DNA of 64,000 nt from Glutinoglossum americanum (GCA_020080175.1 JAGHQL010000156.1:1-64000), one strand, 5' to 3'; shown: positions 22,793-34,876, counted from the first letter of the stretch. Program-made: numbers and translations. The notes: generated by a model from the sequence alone, not told the origin.

Positions 22793-23218
22793 AAAAGAGG
22801 ACTGTCTCTGGAGTGGGTTCTGGTTGGAATGGGTGACATGGGCTTGCTGGCTTGCTGGCTTGCTTGCCAGGTGTTTGCGTCCATCACGCTTCCCCTGAAT
22901 GCATGTACTTTCGATAATCAATACGGAAAATGAACCTTTTCAGACGAGCAAGATTCAGAAGGAACTGCGCGTCATGACTGCGATCTGGAAGACCGAGCTC
23001 GTTGGCCAAGGTTAGAGGGCTTGATCCTCGCGACCACACAACGCAGGTGAATCGTCCAGACTTGGGGAGCATCCCTTAGGCAGTCACTTGCATATCATTT
23101 GGCGAGACTACTGTTACATTCTAATGCTGCAAACCTCCTTACCTCACTCCGTTGGAAGAATCCGTAGTGAAGCATAACGGCCACCACCAAAACCTTAAAA
23201 CTGCACAGCCCTGATACT
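22793..23218. other. Gap between convergent eL13 and DPM3
   Basis: These 426 bases should hold two facing 3' UTRs. A GCTTGCTGGCTTGC-like simple repeat occurs near 22842-22866. Nothing else is seen. Confidence 0.5.
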
Positions 23219-23666
23219 TCAATCTAAATCCACACCTTTGGATCTTAACTCGCCCCTTGCCATATCAATTTCACGCATCAGTTCCTTATGTGCGTCTGGC
23301 ACATCGTTGAATGTGAAAACTCCCCAACCAAGCTTGAAGAGCAGATATGCACCGAAGGAGACTATGGTCCAGAACGGCAGCTATACGCGAAAAGGTGAGC
23401 TCCACCGAGCAAGATAACGAGAGTTAGGAGGTCTTACCACCGGAATTATCTCGTCTTGTACTTTTGGCGGAAAGGGGATCAAGCGGAGATAGCAGGCAAG
23501 GTACAGCTAATTGATCGAAGATTAGAGAAGTGAGTCAGTACGGATGCCACGGAACCGAGAGTGTTGAGGAAAGGGGGATAGTGGAATAGCGGGTGAGGCG
23601 AGTAAAGGAGAGTCATACCGATGAAACAAGGAGGGCGAGCGAGATGGTCTGTTGAGCACGAGTCAT
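23219..23666 (-). CDS. DPM3: Dolichol-phosphate mannosyltransferase subunit 3
   Basis: Three exons too short to stand out as single frames: 23666-23619, 23506-23438 and 23380-23219, all in phase 0, giving 92 residues. The sequence begins MTRAQQTISLALLVSS, continues LYLACYLRLIPFPPKVQDEI and IPVLPFWTIVSFGAYLLFKL, then GWGVFTFNDVPDAHKELMRE and a short charged end. Two hydrophobic helices followed by the FNDVPDAHKEL motif are diagnostic of DPM3. This ER membrane subunit tethers and stabilises the catalytic DPM1, which makes dolichyl-phosphate mannose for N-glycosylation, O-mannosylation and GPI anchors. Length is normal. The gene is divergent from the SmgGDS-like gene, with a 780-base shared upstream region. 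Confidence 0.95.
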
Positions 23667-24445
23667 CGTGGTCGTATTGGGATGTTTTTTATTATTCTCT
23701 GATTAGGATTCGGAGACGCCGTGGTTTGAGCACGAGAACAAAAGAGTGTGGGATATACAAAAAAGAAATAAGCACTCTTTTTGGTTGGTGAGTCGGAGGA
23801 CACATTTCATCAGTTTCATCAGTGGTAAACACGTGACAGCATGCGACGCGACGACGGTGGCTTGAAGAATCGTGTAGAATAGCCAATTCGGGAAGCCCAA
23901 CCAACGCGACTTGAGGAACTGGAAGTCCCGAATGACGCGTCTGTTTACCTGGGAAAGCGGTAAAAACAACGACAACAAGTCGTCAACTCATGCCTGACGC
24001 GGCCTTCCTTAGGCAACCATAGTCGTCAAGCGAGGAATCTAAGAGGGGGAATTGGTGTTCGGTATGCTCCTCTTGCAATGTACCTCATAACTCTAATATT
24101 CGCTCCCGCATCCTATACGAGGCACAGCAAACAGATGACATAACCGCCGCGTCCTTCTGTGGCTCGGAAACAACAGTTTGGAGTGAGAGAATCAAAAGCG
24201 GAATCACGGAATCAAGAGTCACCGCTCAATTAATTGCCTCCCGCTTATGCCTCAAGCCTGCACAATCCTTCACCTCCCCAGCCTCACCTGCCCATCAACC
24301 ACACCGTAACTCCTCGCATTTCGGTTTTCCCCTGTTCCTTTTGCATTCGTAGCCAGTTTGAGAGCCTTGTCGTCGGAATAAGGCCGCGACAACTTCTCGA
24401 GAAATTGCTACTGCGCCGAGAATTAAAAACTGAAGCAATTCCAAG
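23667..24445. promoter_or_regulatory. Shared upstream region of DPM3 and the SmgGDS-like gene
   Basis: The two genes start in opposite directions 779 bases apart, so this interval should contain both promoters. Short frames inside it are unsupported. No specific binding site is claimed. Confidence 0.5.
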
Positions 24446-27244
24446 ATGGTCACTCCCTGTGATCCAGGCACTGTCCCTTTCCATTCTCATGCACCCACTT
24501 CCCCTCCAATCCCTACTGGACCTCTGAATCCGACTGGATTGCACCTGCCTCTTGCGGCCCCGGGTTTGCAGCCGCTGCCACGCACCGATAATATAGGTAG
24601 CTCCCAGCTCTCGAGGGAAGAGCAGGAGGTGATGTTTTCGACACTTGAGGCTATCTTTCAACGCGCTGAAGAAGCTGAAGGCGGCGTTGGAGTCAGCGAG
24701 CTCCGACCTCTATCCACTGATGTTGATGAGGAATATCGGACAAGTGGAGGGAGGAATGTTGACGCCCTTCGGGGAGTTAGAAATATTTTAGACCAGATGT
24801 GGTGGTCTGAATCAGAATTCATGACGAAAGCTGCAGAGGTATTAGCAGATGGTAGTCGAGATCGTACGTCTTCCTGCAACGCCCTCAGCCTCGGGTGGGC
24901 TGCCGCTTGGAGGCCTAATGGACTTCCACTCGAACTGACGGTTAATTATAGCGGAATGGAGAATTCCGTACGGCGAGGCTGGTGTCCTGGATTTTTTCCT
25001 CAGAGTCGTTGCTACGGAAGGCGTTGAACACAACTTGATGTATCACTCTTTACGTCTCGTTGGAAATTCTTGTGCAGACACAGGTACGTGCTTGCTGGTG
25101 CGGATATCGTACTAATATTGGCTTATCCAGAGACAGATGCAAATAGAGCCCGAGTGGTTAGCCAAAACTACACTTTATCCATCATCAAACAGCTAAGGGA
25201 CCTCAATCTTGCGAAGATTGTTGTCCCTGTAATCTACAATGTCTGTGTGGACTACGGTATGCCCCCACCCTCTTCGTGGATTAGATCGCTGGCTGAGAGC
25301 GTAAGAGAGCCCGCTCAACAACAAGCCGCAAACAATGGCCTTAACAATGAGTTAATAAACCTGCTTTGTGACCGGAGATTTCTTGAAGCCGGCGGAAGGA
25401 ATGTGGTTGGATACGCGTCCCGACTGATCGAGCTCATCGTCTCTTTGCGTGAGTGCAGGAATTTTTTCTCCCCTTTGAGGTTTTATTATACTGAAGTAGT
25501 GCTGTCTAGCAAATGGGACGAACATGTCTCCTGAAAACGCTGTGGAGACTCTTTTCGGTCTGACCGCGGATCCAGACACTGACCTTGAGGACTTTTTGAC
25601 GCTGATTAGCTCCGCCGTTGCTCACCTCTCTGATGTTCGGTTTCAGAGATATATGATCGCCCAGAGATCTCTCGAAAAGCCCCTATCAATCCTTGTAGAA
25701 TCCTATTCTCGTTTCTCACAATCAGATGACTTGGTCCCCTCAATATCTAGTCTAGATATATCAAGCCTCACCCCTCGTCCTGAGGTACCGGAAGATGAGA
25801 AGCTCCTTTCCCGCATGCGTTTCAACCTCATCGAATCACTGTCGGAGATATCATCCATTCCAGAATTTGCTCCGACATATCCTCTCGACTCGCCCCTGAT
25901 AGGATCTCTACGGATGTGGCTGACCGTCCCCCACACCCAGCTCCAAGTTTGTGCTTGCGTCATGTTAGGAAACCTAGCGCGTTCGGACGACATCTGCTGG
26001 ACCATGGTACACGACTTCCGCATACATGAACCACTAATAGCAATTCTAGAGGATGGCAGTGACCCTCAGGCTTTACACGCAGTAATAGGTTTTTTGAAGA
26101 ACCTCGCCCTATTGGCAGGCAACAAAGCTATTCTGGGAAAGGCCCGCTTGCTAGAAGTTCTCAGTCGTCTCTGGGCACTTGAAACAATACCGCACATCCA
26201 ATTTGCTGGTGTGAGCCTTGCAAGACAAGTTATCAGTGGATCCCGTAAGTATTTTATTTCTCTGCACTGTCGGCTGTACAAAGCCGATTCACGTACCTAC
26301 CATTTGACCATTTTAACATGCCACGCAACTGTAGCCACAGCATCAATCTCAGGTGCTAACATTCCATTCTAGAGGAGAACGTCGCTCGCCTCCTGACGCC
26401 TCTTTCTCCCGATCCAGACTCTCCAGCCCATTCTCGGACTTACCTCACTCTCCTCCTCTCTCTACATGGGAAATCGGATCAGCTTCCCACAAAGATCGAA
26501 ATAGCGCGAGCTGTCACCGCTATCTGCCGCACGCTCAACACTTCTCCACCACCAACCCTCAATCTCGACATTGAAGATCTAAAGTTGCGTCTCTTCAGAC
26601 TTCATATAGACGTAGGACAGCCTATAGCTGTTATGTTGGGACAAACCAAGTGGCCCCTTATACGAAGTGAGGCCTGGTTTACCTTTGCTCTTATGGCGCG
26701 ACATCCCGAGGGAGCAGCCGTGGTCAGTCATGCCCTTCACAGCTCGGAGGTGTTTAAGACCTTGGTGGAGACCGTAACAGGCATGCAGTTCACTCTGGAA
26801 GCGCTAGGAGGAGTGGACGAAGAAGCTCTCTTCGACTCCACAATACTTAACGAAGAACCTACCCAGGAAGAGGCGATGAATCAGAGCGATAGGCAGAAGA
26901 AGAAAGAATCCGAGGAACAGATGGCGAGGATTGATCGTGAGAACGCTATCGTGCTTGTCAACGAGTTGCTTAAGAATAACGTAAGGGCACCCCACCCTTA
27001 GCCCCTTTTCCAACATCCAAGCTTTTCGTACAGAAATATTTACAAGCAAACGCAGAGCGGTCACTTGGCCCCTATCCACTGCCAAATCCTGCAAGACATT
27101 CTACACAATAAGTCTGTGGCGCAGGGCAGCTACGACGAGTTCATGGAGAGGGCCAAGGCGTCCTGGGAGGCTAGGCCCGGGCCCGAGCACGGATGTCCCC
27201 TCGACAAAGGCGGGGAGGGTGGGGGGAGTTATGATACTTTCTAG
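24446..27244 (+). CDS. SmgGDS / RAP1GDS1-like armadillo-repeat protein
   Basis: Six exons: 24446-24863, 24952-25083, 25131-25448, 25510-26244, 26373-26980 and 27047-27244, giving about 802 residues. Junction phases agree throughout. The last acceptor (TTTACAAG, 27046) is the only one that keeps frame into the C-terminus QILQDILHNKSVAQGSYDEF and is less certain. After a Pro-rich N-terminus the protein is alpha-helical with armadillo-type repeats, for example GVEHNLMYHSLRLVGNSCAD, LQVCACVMLGNLARSDDICW, DPQALHAVIGFLKNLALLAG and PHIQFAGVSLARQVI. The block pattern fits the fungal homologue of RAP1GDS1 (SmgGDS), which binds prenylatable small GTPases (Rho, Rap) as chaperone and exchange stimulator. 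Cytosolic; no membrane segments. Confidence 0.82.
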
Positions 27245-28281
27245 CTTCCGCTGGCTTCGGGTCATGTTAGGTTACTCTTTCTTCCTTTCTTTTTTGCTGT
27301 CGTTACTATGGTGAAAGATATCCTTGCATGGGGTTTGTGGTGTTGGCATAGGGCGTTGAAGGCAAGAGAGACAGCGGCCTCTCATGTCAGAACAAAAAAA
27401 AAGCTCTCTACTCTTATCTTTTTTTTTCCTTTTTTTTTTTCTTCCTCAGTCTACATACCTCCCAATCCTGTCTTTTCGAATACCCCTCCCCTCTCCACTC
27501 CGGGATAGAATAGTATAGATAAAAAAACCCCTCTCCATCTTTTTTTTTTTTTTTTTTTTTTTTCCCTTTCACCATTATTAATCATTATTGTTATTACCAC
27601 CACCACCACTACTATTCTCTTTTTCTTTTTCTTTTTCTTTTCTTCCCCCCTGGTGCGCTCAGGTCAAGCGTTCACATCAACTCCTAGCCTGCCCCTTAAA
27701 TACAGATATAAGGGGACCCTGCAGTGTAGCTAGCGAGGATGGCTTAATCGATATTTCTTAATCGAAGACATAAATAACGTAATAATATTTTTGGTTCGTG
27801 GATTGCGGATGCGGGGCGTTGGCTTACTACCTTTCTGCCTAGTGTATTTATGTTGAGGGTTTGAAGGGGGAGGGGGAGGGAGGTGGGGAGAGTTTGTATG
27901 CCAGGTACGTGCTAGTTGGGACGTTCGGATTCCTCCGGAGTGCCGGAGAGAAAAGAGTGGGGGGGGGTTCAAACGGGATATCTGGAGAATCAATTAATCG
28001 ATTAATCCATCTCGATGGAGATAAACCCCACCAATAATCGTCCGTTTATTTTGTTTTTGCCCGTCCGTCCGTTCGTATATATACACGTATACACACACAT
28101 AGCAGCGTGCACCACCCCGTACGTGCCCCCCCCCCCCTCCACGAGAGGGAAAAAAAAAATAATGATAAAAAAAAAGTGCCCCGCAAACTCCCCCAAGTAG
28201 CTAGAAAGAGGAGGGGGGAGGGGAAATTAAAAACCTAGAAACACCGTACGTATGCCTTTAAACCCCCAAGCCCCCCCGGCC
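27245..28281. other. Gene-free gap with homopolymers and simple repeats
   Basis: About 1 kb between two convergent genes (SmgGDS-like, + and the 770-residue protein, -). It holds a T24 run (27540-27563), TTTTTC repeats near 27618-27640, and CCACCA repeats. No coding sequence is supported. Confidence 0.55.
27540..27563. repeat. Poly(T) homopolymer, about 24 bases
   Basis: Read directly. It lies downstream of the SmgGDS-like gene, with shorter T runs on either side. Confidence 0.9.
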
Positions 28282-30793
28282 TCACCAACCGTCCCCAGGG
28301 AACAACAACCCCACGACCCCCCTCACCCCGCCCAGAACCCCCCTCTCCCGAACCAACCCCTCGAAGACCTCCGGGATGCCCCCCAAAGACTCCCGTTCGT
28401 CGGCGCGTCGCCCTGTTTTTTCTCTCCTCGCGTTAGCAATCTCCCCAGAACACCCCCCCGGAAAAGGGGGGGTGGGGAAAGGGAAAGGGAAAAGTTCTGT
28501 TTTTTTTTTTTTTTGGGTTGGGCTGAGAGGGGAGGGGGATATAAAACGTACAAGCAGCGGGCGCCCTGGCCATGGCGCTGACGGTGCTCTCGGGTTCCCC
28601 GGTCCAGTCGAAGGCTATGTTCCATCTCACGAGGAGCTCCACGTCGTTGCGGTGGAGGCGGAGGGTTGTGAGGCCGAGGTAGCGGGCGAGGTCGCGGCGG
28701 GTGGGTTGGGGTCCGGAGTCGTCGTCATGGCCATCTTCCACAAGGGTGGGGTGTTGGTGTTTTCCTTTCCCTCCTTTCCTGTTGTTGTGGGGCGCGTCGT
28801 TGCTGTTGCCTCCTTTCGCGCTCGCCCCGCCTAGCAGGTCCCCAAAGGCCCCCTCGCACCCCCACCAGCACTTCGCTCTCCGTCTCGCGACTTCCCAGTA
28901 CCTCCCCATCGCCCAGCAAACGCTTGGTACGTCCCTCCGGCTCCTCGCTAGCTCCCGGACGAAACTTCCTAGTTCTGGTTCTGCCCAGGTGGAGAGGGAG
29001 GGGATTTGGAGGTCTGTGACGAGGAGGGCAGAGGTGTTGACTGTTAGGGAGATGGTGGTTGTTAGGAGGTGGTGGGGGGAGTGGGCTTTTATTAAATGGT
29101 GATGGCGCATGGGGGGTACGGCGGGAGGTTTTGGTGCGGTGGTGGTTTGGGTGGTGGATTGGGAGGGGGGTGGGAGGAGAGTGGTCGTTGAGGTGAAAGA
29201 TAGAGGGGTAAAGAGGGTGAGGTAGGGGAGAGGGTTTGCGAGGTCGATGGGGCGATGAGAGGGGATTGGGCCTTGGGGTGATGGAGGAGACTGTACTGTT
29301 GAGGAAGCAGGAGGAGGTTTGGAAAACGGGAGGAAGTTGTTAAGCAGCGATAGGGATAATGGCTGTGGAGATTTCGGTGGATTAAGACCCCGGTCGTTCG
29401 ACTTGAGGAGTAGAGATCTATCTATCTGTTAGTCTATAGTATCCCGCAAACACGCACACTCCCAGACCAACGCTCACATTATCTTCCCCCTATCCTCTTC
29501 ATTCGCTGGATCTATTGGCGGCTCGGCAGCTTCCCCCCGAATTTCCCGCGCCAATTCAGCCTGTTCCTCATACATTGCAACTTCATCTTGCAGCTTCCTC
29601 AACTGCTCCCGTAAATCATCTCTTTTTCGCCGTTTAAGAGACAATGCGCCACCTCGCTCTGCGGATTCAGGGCTTTCCAGTCGCCGTCTTCTTGTCCCTG
29701 CTACCCCCGGCTCTAGATTTTGTCCCACGGGTCGCGGAGACATGCCCTTCCTAGGTGAGGTAACTGCGCGTCTTGCAGGTCTTAGTTTGATAGGTGAGGA
29801 CGCAAGTGCTTCTCCCAAAGCTCTATTCTTCCTTGGCCTCTTGCTTGGTGTGTTCAAAAGCCCAGCTGGTGGCCTGCTAACGACAGGATCAGCCAAGCCC
29901 CTCTGCGACGGCGTTGGTGGTAGTTCCGGTTCCTCATCCTCTGGCTCCTCGTTAGTTCCATCAGATTGAGTACGGTCCTGCAATGCTTTCTCTGGTTCCT
30001 CTGGCTCCTCTGATTCCCGTCCATCATTTGTTCCACCAAGTTGAGCACTAGCCTGTAGTGGTCTTTCTGGCTCTCCCGCCTCCCGTTCTTCGGTGGTTCC
30101 ATCACCTCGAGCGAGCGCTTGTGGCGTTTCATCCGATCCCTGAGCTCTCCGTCTGTCGCTCGTTCCATCAAGCTGAGCAAGTGCCTGTAATGCCCTCATT
30201 ACCTGCGATCCACTATCTCCTGCTGGTGGCGGCCGAGCATTCTCTTTGACCGTCTGATCTACGTCTCCGCTAACTGCAGCCAATGGCTCTCTCGTCTCTT
30301 CAGCCGGAGGTGATGTCCTCACTGGTGTTCGCGATCGCCGCCTCGGTGAAGCTCTCAGCCTTTGCTTAGACCCTGACCGTGCTATCCGTCCCGGAGAACC
30401 CGCACCCGCACTCGGAGACGGCGACTTTCCACCGTTTTGCTCTTCTGCCGGCTCGCGGACGGGGTTCGCAGCGCTAGTCGTCCCATCGTAGCCATTCTCC
30501 GTATCTTTCTCAATTCCATTCGTAGCGGCAGGTATCTCTAAGGCCGACGTATCCACCGGCTTCCCTCCACCCCCGCGACTCTGCGGCCTTTCTCCCCCAG
30601 CAGACTTCGGGCGCTCCAGCAAAGCTGGGTTGAACCTTGCCAGGCTCGCCTTCGTCGGTGACAGGAAAGACGCGCGACGGGGAGCTGTATTCGGGGCATC
30701 TCTGACGGGAGCTCCTTGATGTTGAGGGGTCGCGTTGATAGGAATTGACTTTATTGGTGACGTTTTGCGCCGTTTGGGAGGGGATGAAGCCAT
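28282..30793 (-). CDS. Conserved ascomycete protein of unknown function, 770 residues
   Basis: Three exons: 30793-29478, 29417-28552 and 28412-28282. Donors GTGAGC and GTACGT and acceptors ATAG and ACAG keep phase, joining what otherwise look like unrelated frames. The N-terminus is basic and Ser/Pro-rich (SSPPKRRKTSPIKSIPI, RRASFLSPTKASLARFNPAL), as in chromatin or cell-cycle proteins. Then come GLLNTPSKRPRKNRALGEAL, a coiled coil (DDLREQLRKLQDEVAMYEEQ) and, across intron 1, KIISLLLKSNDRG. A folded C-terminal region follows: NPLPYLTLFTPLSF, SLSTWAEPELGSFVRELARS, DVPSVCWAMGRYWEVARRRA, ELLVRWNIAFDWTGEPESTV, and after intron 2 DERESLGGIPEVFEGLVRER. The layout (disordered basic N-terminus, coiled coil, globular C-terminus) recalls inner-kinetochore subunits, but I cannot assign a family. 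Function unknown. Confidence 0.72.
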
Positions 30794-31301
30794 TTAGGAA
30801 GGTATCTCATATGATGAGTGACCGCGTCGCGCACGCCAGAGTCCGCAGATGTCGCGCCAAACTTTGTGGTGTGAATGTTGACGGGCCGGACTCGGTGGGG
30901 GAGACGTGATGTTTTGCTTGCTTCCCTTCTTGCCTGTCGCGTCGACTTTCCGAGCACAACCAACCAGGAGAGCACCTGCAAGACACAAAGACAATGATTA
31001 ACAAAGAATTCAAAATCCCCATGCTTGATGTTTTTTCTACTTGCATAAATAACAAACGATTGAATTATTAAAGGTTAAAGAAGATAATCGGTCTCTCCAG
31101 GCCATCGGAGTCACATGACGATCTGATAAGATTAGCATCGCCGACATTGATATCAATCTCACCTCCGAGCTCGAATATCCGAGCTTGAACTCTTCCGCGC
31201 TTCAAGACCCGCACAATCCATCCCTTCTCCCGCACTCCCAATACATCATGATTCACCGCTAACAGTCACTGCACCACTGTCCTTCCTGCCATACTACCAT
31301 A
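30794..31301. promoter_or_regulatory. Shared upstream region of two divergent genes
   Basis: These 508 bases lie between the start codons of the 770-residue protein (-) and the oxidoreductase-like protein (+). Both promoters must lie here. No motif is singled out. Confidence 0.5.
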
Positions 31302-32111
31302 ATGGAGAAATTCCTCCACCGCCTCCCGCCCCTCCGTCTCTGCAGCGCATGCCGCACCGCTCTCCTCCGTACCCTCTCCACCTCCCAATCCCCTCGGTAC
31401 GGCCTCCAAAACAGCCCGAGAACAAAAGAGAGGCGTAGCTATTCCACCACCACCGCTTCAAACGACCACCAAGCTAGCCCTCTAGAAGGTTACTATAAAC
31501 GTCCGTCCGCCTACCCTCTATAAGCCATATCTCTCTCACCCAAATACCAATAAAACCTCCAACTAACGACCCCCTCTCCCTCCCCAGTCCTCCTAGAATC
31601 CCCCCTCTACTCCAAACCCCCCAGCCCTCATCCTACATCAGATTCCCCCACCTTCCCGGACCAAGAATCGCCCCTCGCCGCCCGCGCCCGCGTAATCTTC
31701 GGCTCCCGCCTCGCTGGCCCCTCTTCCATCACCCCCAAACCCCGTCAGCTCATCGCCGGCGTGCTGGTTCCCCCGCGTCCCACGGAACCGGACAACTGCT
31801 GTATGAGCGGTTGCGTGAACTGCGTTTGGGACCTCTACCGCGACGAGATGGAGGAGTGGGCTGCTGCGACGGGGGAGGCGAGGAGGAGGCTGCACGAGCA
31901 AGGGACGGGTCTGATGAGGGCTGGGGAGGGGACGCCGGCGCATGTCGCGACGAGCATGGATGATGACGGAGGTGGTAGTGAGAGTAATTGGGATGGTGGT
32001 GGTGGGTTGGGGCAGGAGGATTTGTTCGGGAATATACCGGTGGGGATTCGGGAATTTATGAAGACGGAAAAGCGGTTGAAGGAGAGACATCGGAAAACTG
32101 GGGGGGTATGA
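31302..32111 (+). CDS. Oxidoreductase-like (OXLD1-type) mitochondrial protein
   Basis: Two exons, 31302-31500 and 31588-32111, giving 240 residues. The acceptor TCCCCAG is clear. The donor is chosen as GTCCGT at 31501 because it keeps the expected LEGYYK followed by LLLESPLY; an alternative donor GTTACT at 31489 also keeps phase. The N-terminus is rich in Arg, Ser and Leu without acids (MEKFLHRLPPLRLCSACRTA), as in a mitochondrial targeting sequence. The core is PPRPTEPDNCCMSGCVNCVW followed by DLYRDEMEEW, the cysteine-rich signature of the oxidoreductase-like N-terminal domain (human OXLD1, yeast YPL107W). The four Cys may bind metal. The molecular role of this family is not settled. The C-terminal FGNIPVGIREFMKTEKRLKE is also typical. 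Confidence 0.87.
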
Positions 32112-32840
32112 ATAGTTGACGGATAAGGCGCACGCACTCTCTAGACGTCCAGTACATCCACAAGCGTAGACTACAGATAGAAAATTAAGGACCCTGAGTT
32201 CGTGGATATGATGGAATGAACCTCTCTTCATGTTATTCTATTATCTAACAGGTTCGTCCCATGGCTTGAAAAGAAAGAAAGAAAAAAAAAACAATCAAAG
32301 ATGCTTCTGAACTTTTTTGCCACCGTCAGGGCCATGAGTACGCAAGGAAACTAACGGAAGATATGCAAGGGACCTCAAATATCCATAACGGAAAACCCAC
32401 TCGAAAACTTTACCGCAGTGACCACAGAGGATAGATCCAGTGGCGTTCGTTCGGTAGGATAGCCGGCGATGCCCGCTCAAGGTCGCCTTCAACGACCAAG
32501 AAGCGGCATGGCCTGCCCCGGGAACTCTAAAGCTGCCTCCTCGATCGACATTGAAGTGAATGCCAACCTTCAGAACGCTAGATTTGCTCTTAGAGCTACC
32601 GCCACGGAAAACGCACTAGAAAAGAGTCGCAAAAGGACCAAAAAAAGTAAGGGGATGTCAGGCCGCTGGTTAGCACCATACAAAAGAGCCGGCCGCCAAA
32701 GCTCCCAAGACACATCTGCGATTTAGGGGTCTCGTACGATTGCACACATGGCCTGTAACACCTATCTCGTCTCCCCTCCATCACTATTGCGTCAAATATC
32801 CTCACCTCACCTCACCTCTCCACCATACCCTCTCCACCCT
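32112..32840. other. Gap between convergent OXLD1-like and RCC1 genes
   Basis: About 730 bases. One frame of 85 codons (32469-32726, +) is basic but has no supporting motif. The rest is probably 3' UTR. Confidence 0.5.
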
Positions 32841-34876
32841 CTACACTCCATTCACCATGACGACATCCTCGGCTGGACTGGCCAACATGGAATATTGACC
32901 TCCGCAACCGGCCCAAGTCAGCCGCTTACCCTTGATAGCAGAATTTTCAAGTAGAGAAGCAACTTCCACGTCTTCGTCAGTACCCAGGCCGGTCTGGTAG
33001 TTTGAAGAGAATCCCCAAGAATATGCTTTCCCATCCGCAGTGATAGCTATGGTTGTGTCGGAGCCGGCTGCAACCATGCTCGCTTTGATACCTGTAGAAT
33101 AACATGTAATTAGCGAGCGTTTTGAAAGATCAGGGCTTTGATAGACTTACCCTCAATCTTCAGAGGTTTATGCAAAATCCTTGGAACGTCGTTGGCGTCA
33201 TAGGTAATGTGATCTTTAGGTATATCTCCAACCTTAACGCCGATTTGGAAGCCGTCGAGACGACCCCAAATGAGCAAATCGCCGTCCTTTGTCACAGCCA
33301 GGGAATGGTGGTCGCCACCCGCGATGTATTCGATCTCATAATCTTCAAGACTCTCGACAACCCTAGGCTTAGATACCACGGCATTATCTTCGCCAAGGCC
33401 TTCCTGAATACCAGTCTCACAATAACTATTAGCGCCCCATCCCCATACCCTACCCATTACGTCGATGGCAAAGGAATGGTATGCGCCGCAGGCAATGAAT
33501 TTAATCTTATTCTTCGGAAGTCCAAATTCACGGGGCGTGAGACCGCCTATCGCAGTGCGTTCGACAAGACGACGACCCAGCTGGTTCTGCTGGCCAGCCC
33601 CCCAGGCAAAAACATTCCCTTTATTGTCCAGAGCTAGGGCATGGTTATTACCCATGACAATTGACTTGATATTCTTAAGTCCTTCAATGTGGATAGGGGT
33701 GAGTTGAACATGCGAATTAGGGGTAAAGCCGAGAACACCCTCATTATTCTAAAATCCATATAAGAGTTAGCGGAATCCGGGTGGTGAGACACCATATATT
33801 TTGCGGGAGACGAGGACATAGCTTAGGGGGGGGGGTAGTGAGCGCTGGAATATATATCTTACCCTGAAAGTGCCCCAACCATAGACATATCCTTCATCAG
33901 TAACAGCGAAAGTGGCACTGTCCCCTGCGGCCACTTGAACGAACTTCGTACCCTCTTCGAAATATTGATTAAGCACCTCCATTGGCGTACTCTCCTTTGG
34001 ATTCATTCCGCTGTCGCTACCGCTATCATCCGAACCATCGCTGCTGGAGGCATCAATGTCTATTAGGGCGCCGTCCCATTGAGTATCTCTCCCGACAGCA
34101 CCAAGGTCATTAACACCCCAAGTCAAAATTTTGTTATTATGGGTTAATGCAACCGCGTGCATGCCACCAGTGGCGATCTGAACAACACCAACGCTGTCCG
34201 CGGCGAGGTTAGGATTCAGTCGGGGGCGTTTCACATCTACCGCGTTCCTTGCAGAACCAAGTCCAAGCTCACCCGAGCTCCCTTCCCCAAAAACGTAGAT
34301 ATTAAGCCTCGTAGTAGGCGCTTCGTTAATGATGGATCGGCGACCATGACGAGTGACTTTAACCGGTCGAGGGCCTTGGGCCTTAGGAGCCTTACTAACA
34401 GTAGCTTTTTTGGTTGGACGAGGTGATGCATCCTCCTCGTCGGTGGCCTTGCGTTTGGTGGGGGCTGGCTTCGCATCATTAGAAGCAACTGTCTTGGTTG
34501 TTACTTTCTTAGTAGCAGCTGGCTTTGTTGGTTTCGTTGGCTTTGTTGCCTTCGTTGCAGTCGTCTTCTCTGCAGGCTTCTTCGTGACAGCTTCTCCATT
34601 CCCAGTTGCTTTAGCAGCTGCTAATTTCTTGCCCGTATTTGGGGCGATCTTGACTTGTTTCACAGGGCGAGATGACGAATCCTCGTCTGCCGTCTTTCGT
34701 TTGGCGCCTGGAGCAGATGTGACAGATGGCTGCTCTTTCTTCCCTTCGGTAGAGGCTGCCGTCTTACGCGCTGGCGCAGAGGGGGATTTGGGAGCTGCTT
34801 TCGCTCCAGCCGTCTTCACTCTAGTAGATGCTCTGGTAGCAGTCTCGACTGCCTTGGCCGCCTTTTTAGGAGGCAT
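32841..34876 (-). CDS. RCC1: RCC1-type Ran guanine-nucleotide exchange factor
   Basis: Three exons: 34876-33863, 33748-33151 and 33091-32841, giving 620 residues. Junctions restore WGTFR/NNEGVLGF and LKIEG/IKASMVAAGSD. The first 190 residues are Lys/Ala/Pro/Thr-rich (KATKPTKPTKPAATKKVTTK), a basic nuclear and chromatin-binding tail. Seven RCC1 repeats form the beta-propeller, with the typical VFGEGSSGELGLG, QIATGGMHAVALTHNNKILT, WGVNDLGAVGRDT, AAGDSATFAVTDEGYVYGWG, MGNNHALALDNKGNVFAWGA, CGAYHSFAIDVMGRVWGWGA and AGGDHHSLAVTKDGDLLIWG. An acidic insert (SSSDGSDDSGSDSG) lies in the second blade, as in yeast Prp20 and fission yeast Pim1. It loads Ran with GTP on chromatin and so drives nuclear transport and spindle assembly. 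Very likely essential. Confidence 0.93.

Noticed and set aside
28376-29102. Plus-strand frames of 133-152 codons
   Set aside because: Antisense to exons 2 and 3 of the 770-residue protein, whose splice phases and motifs are consistent.
33122-33637. 171-codon plus-strand frame
   Set aside because: Antisense to RCC1 exon 2.
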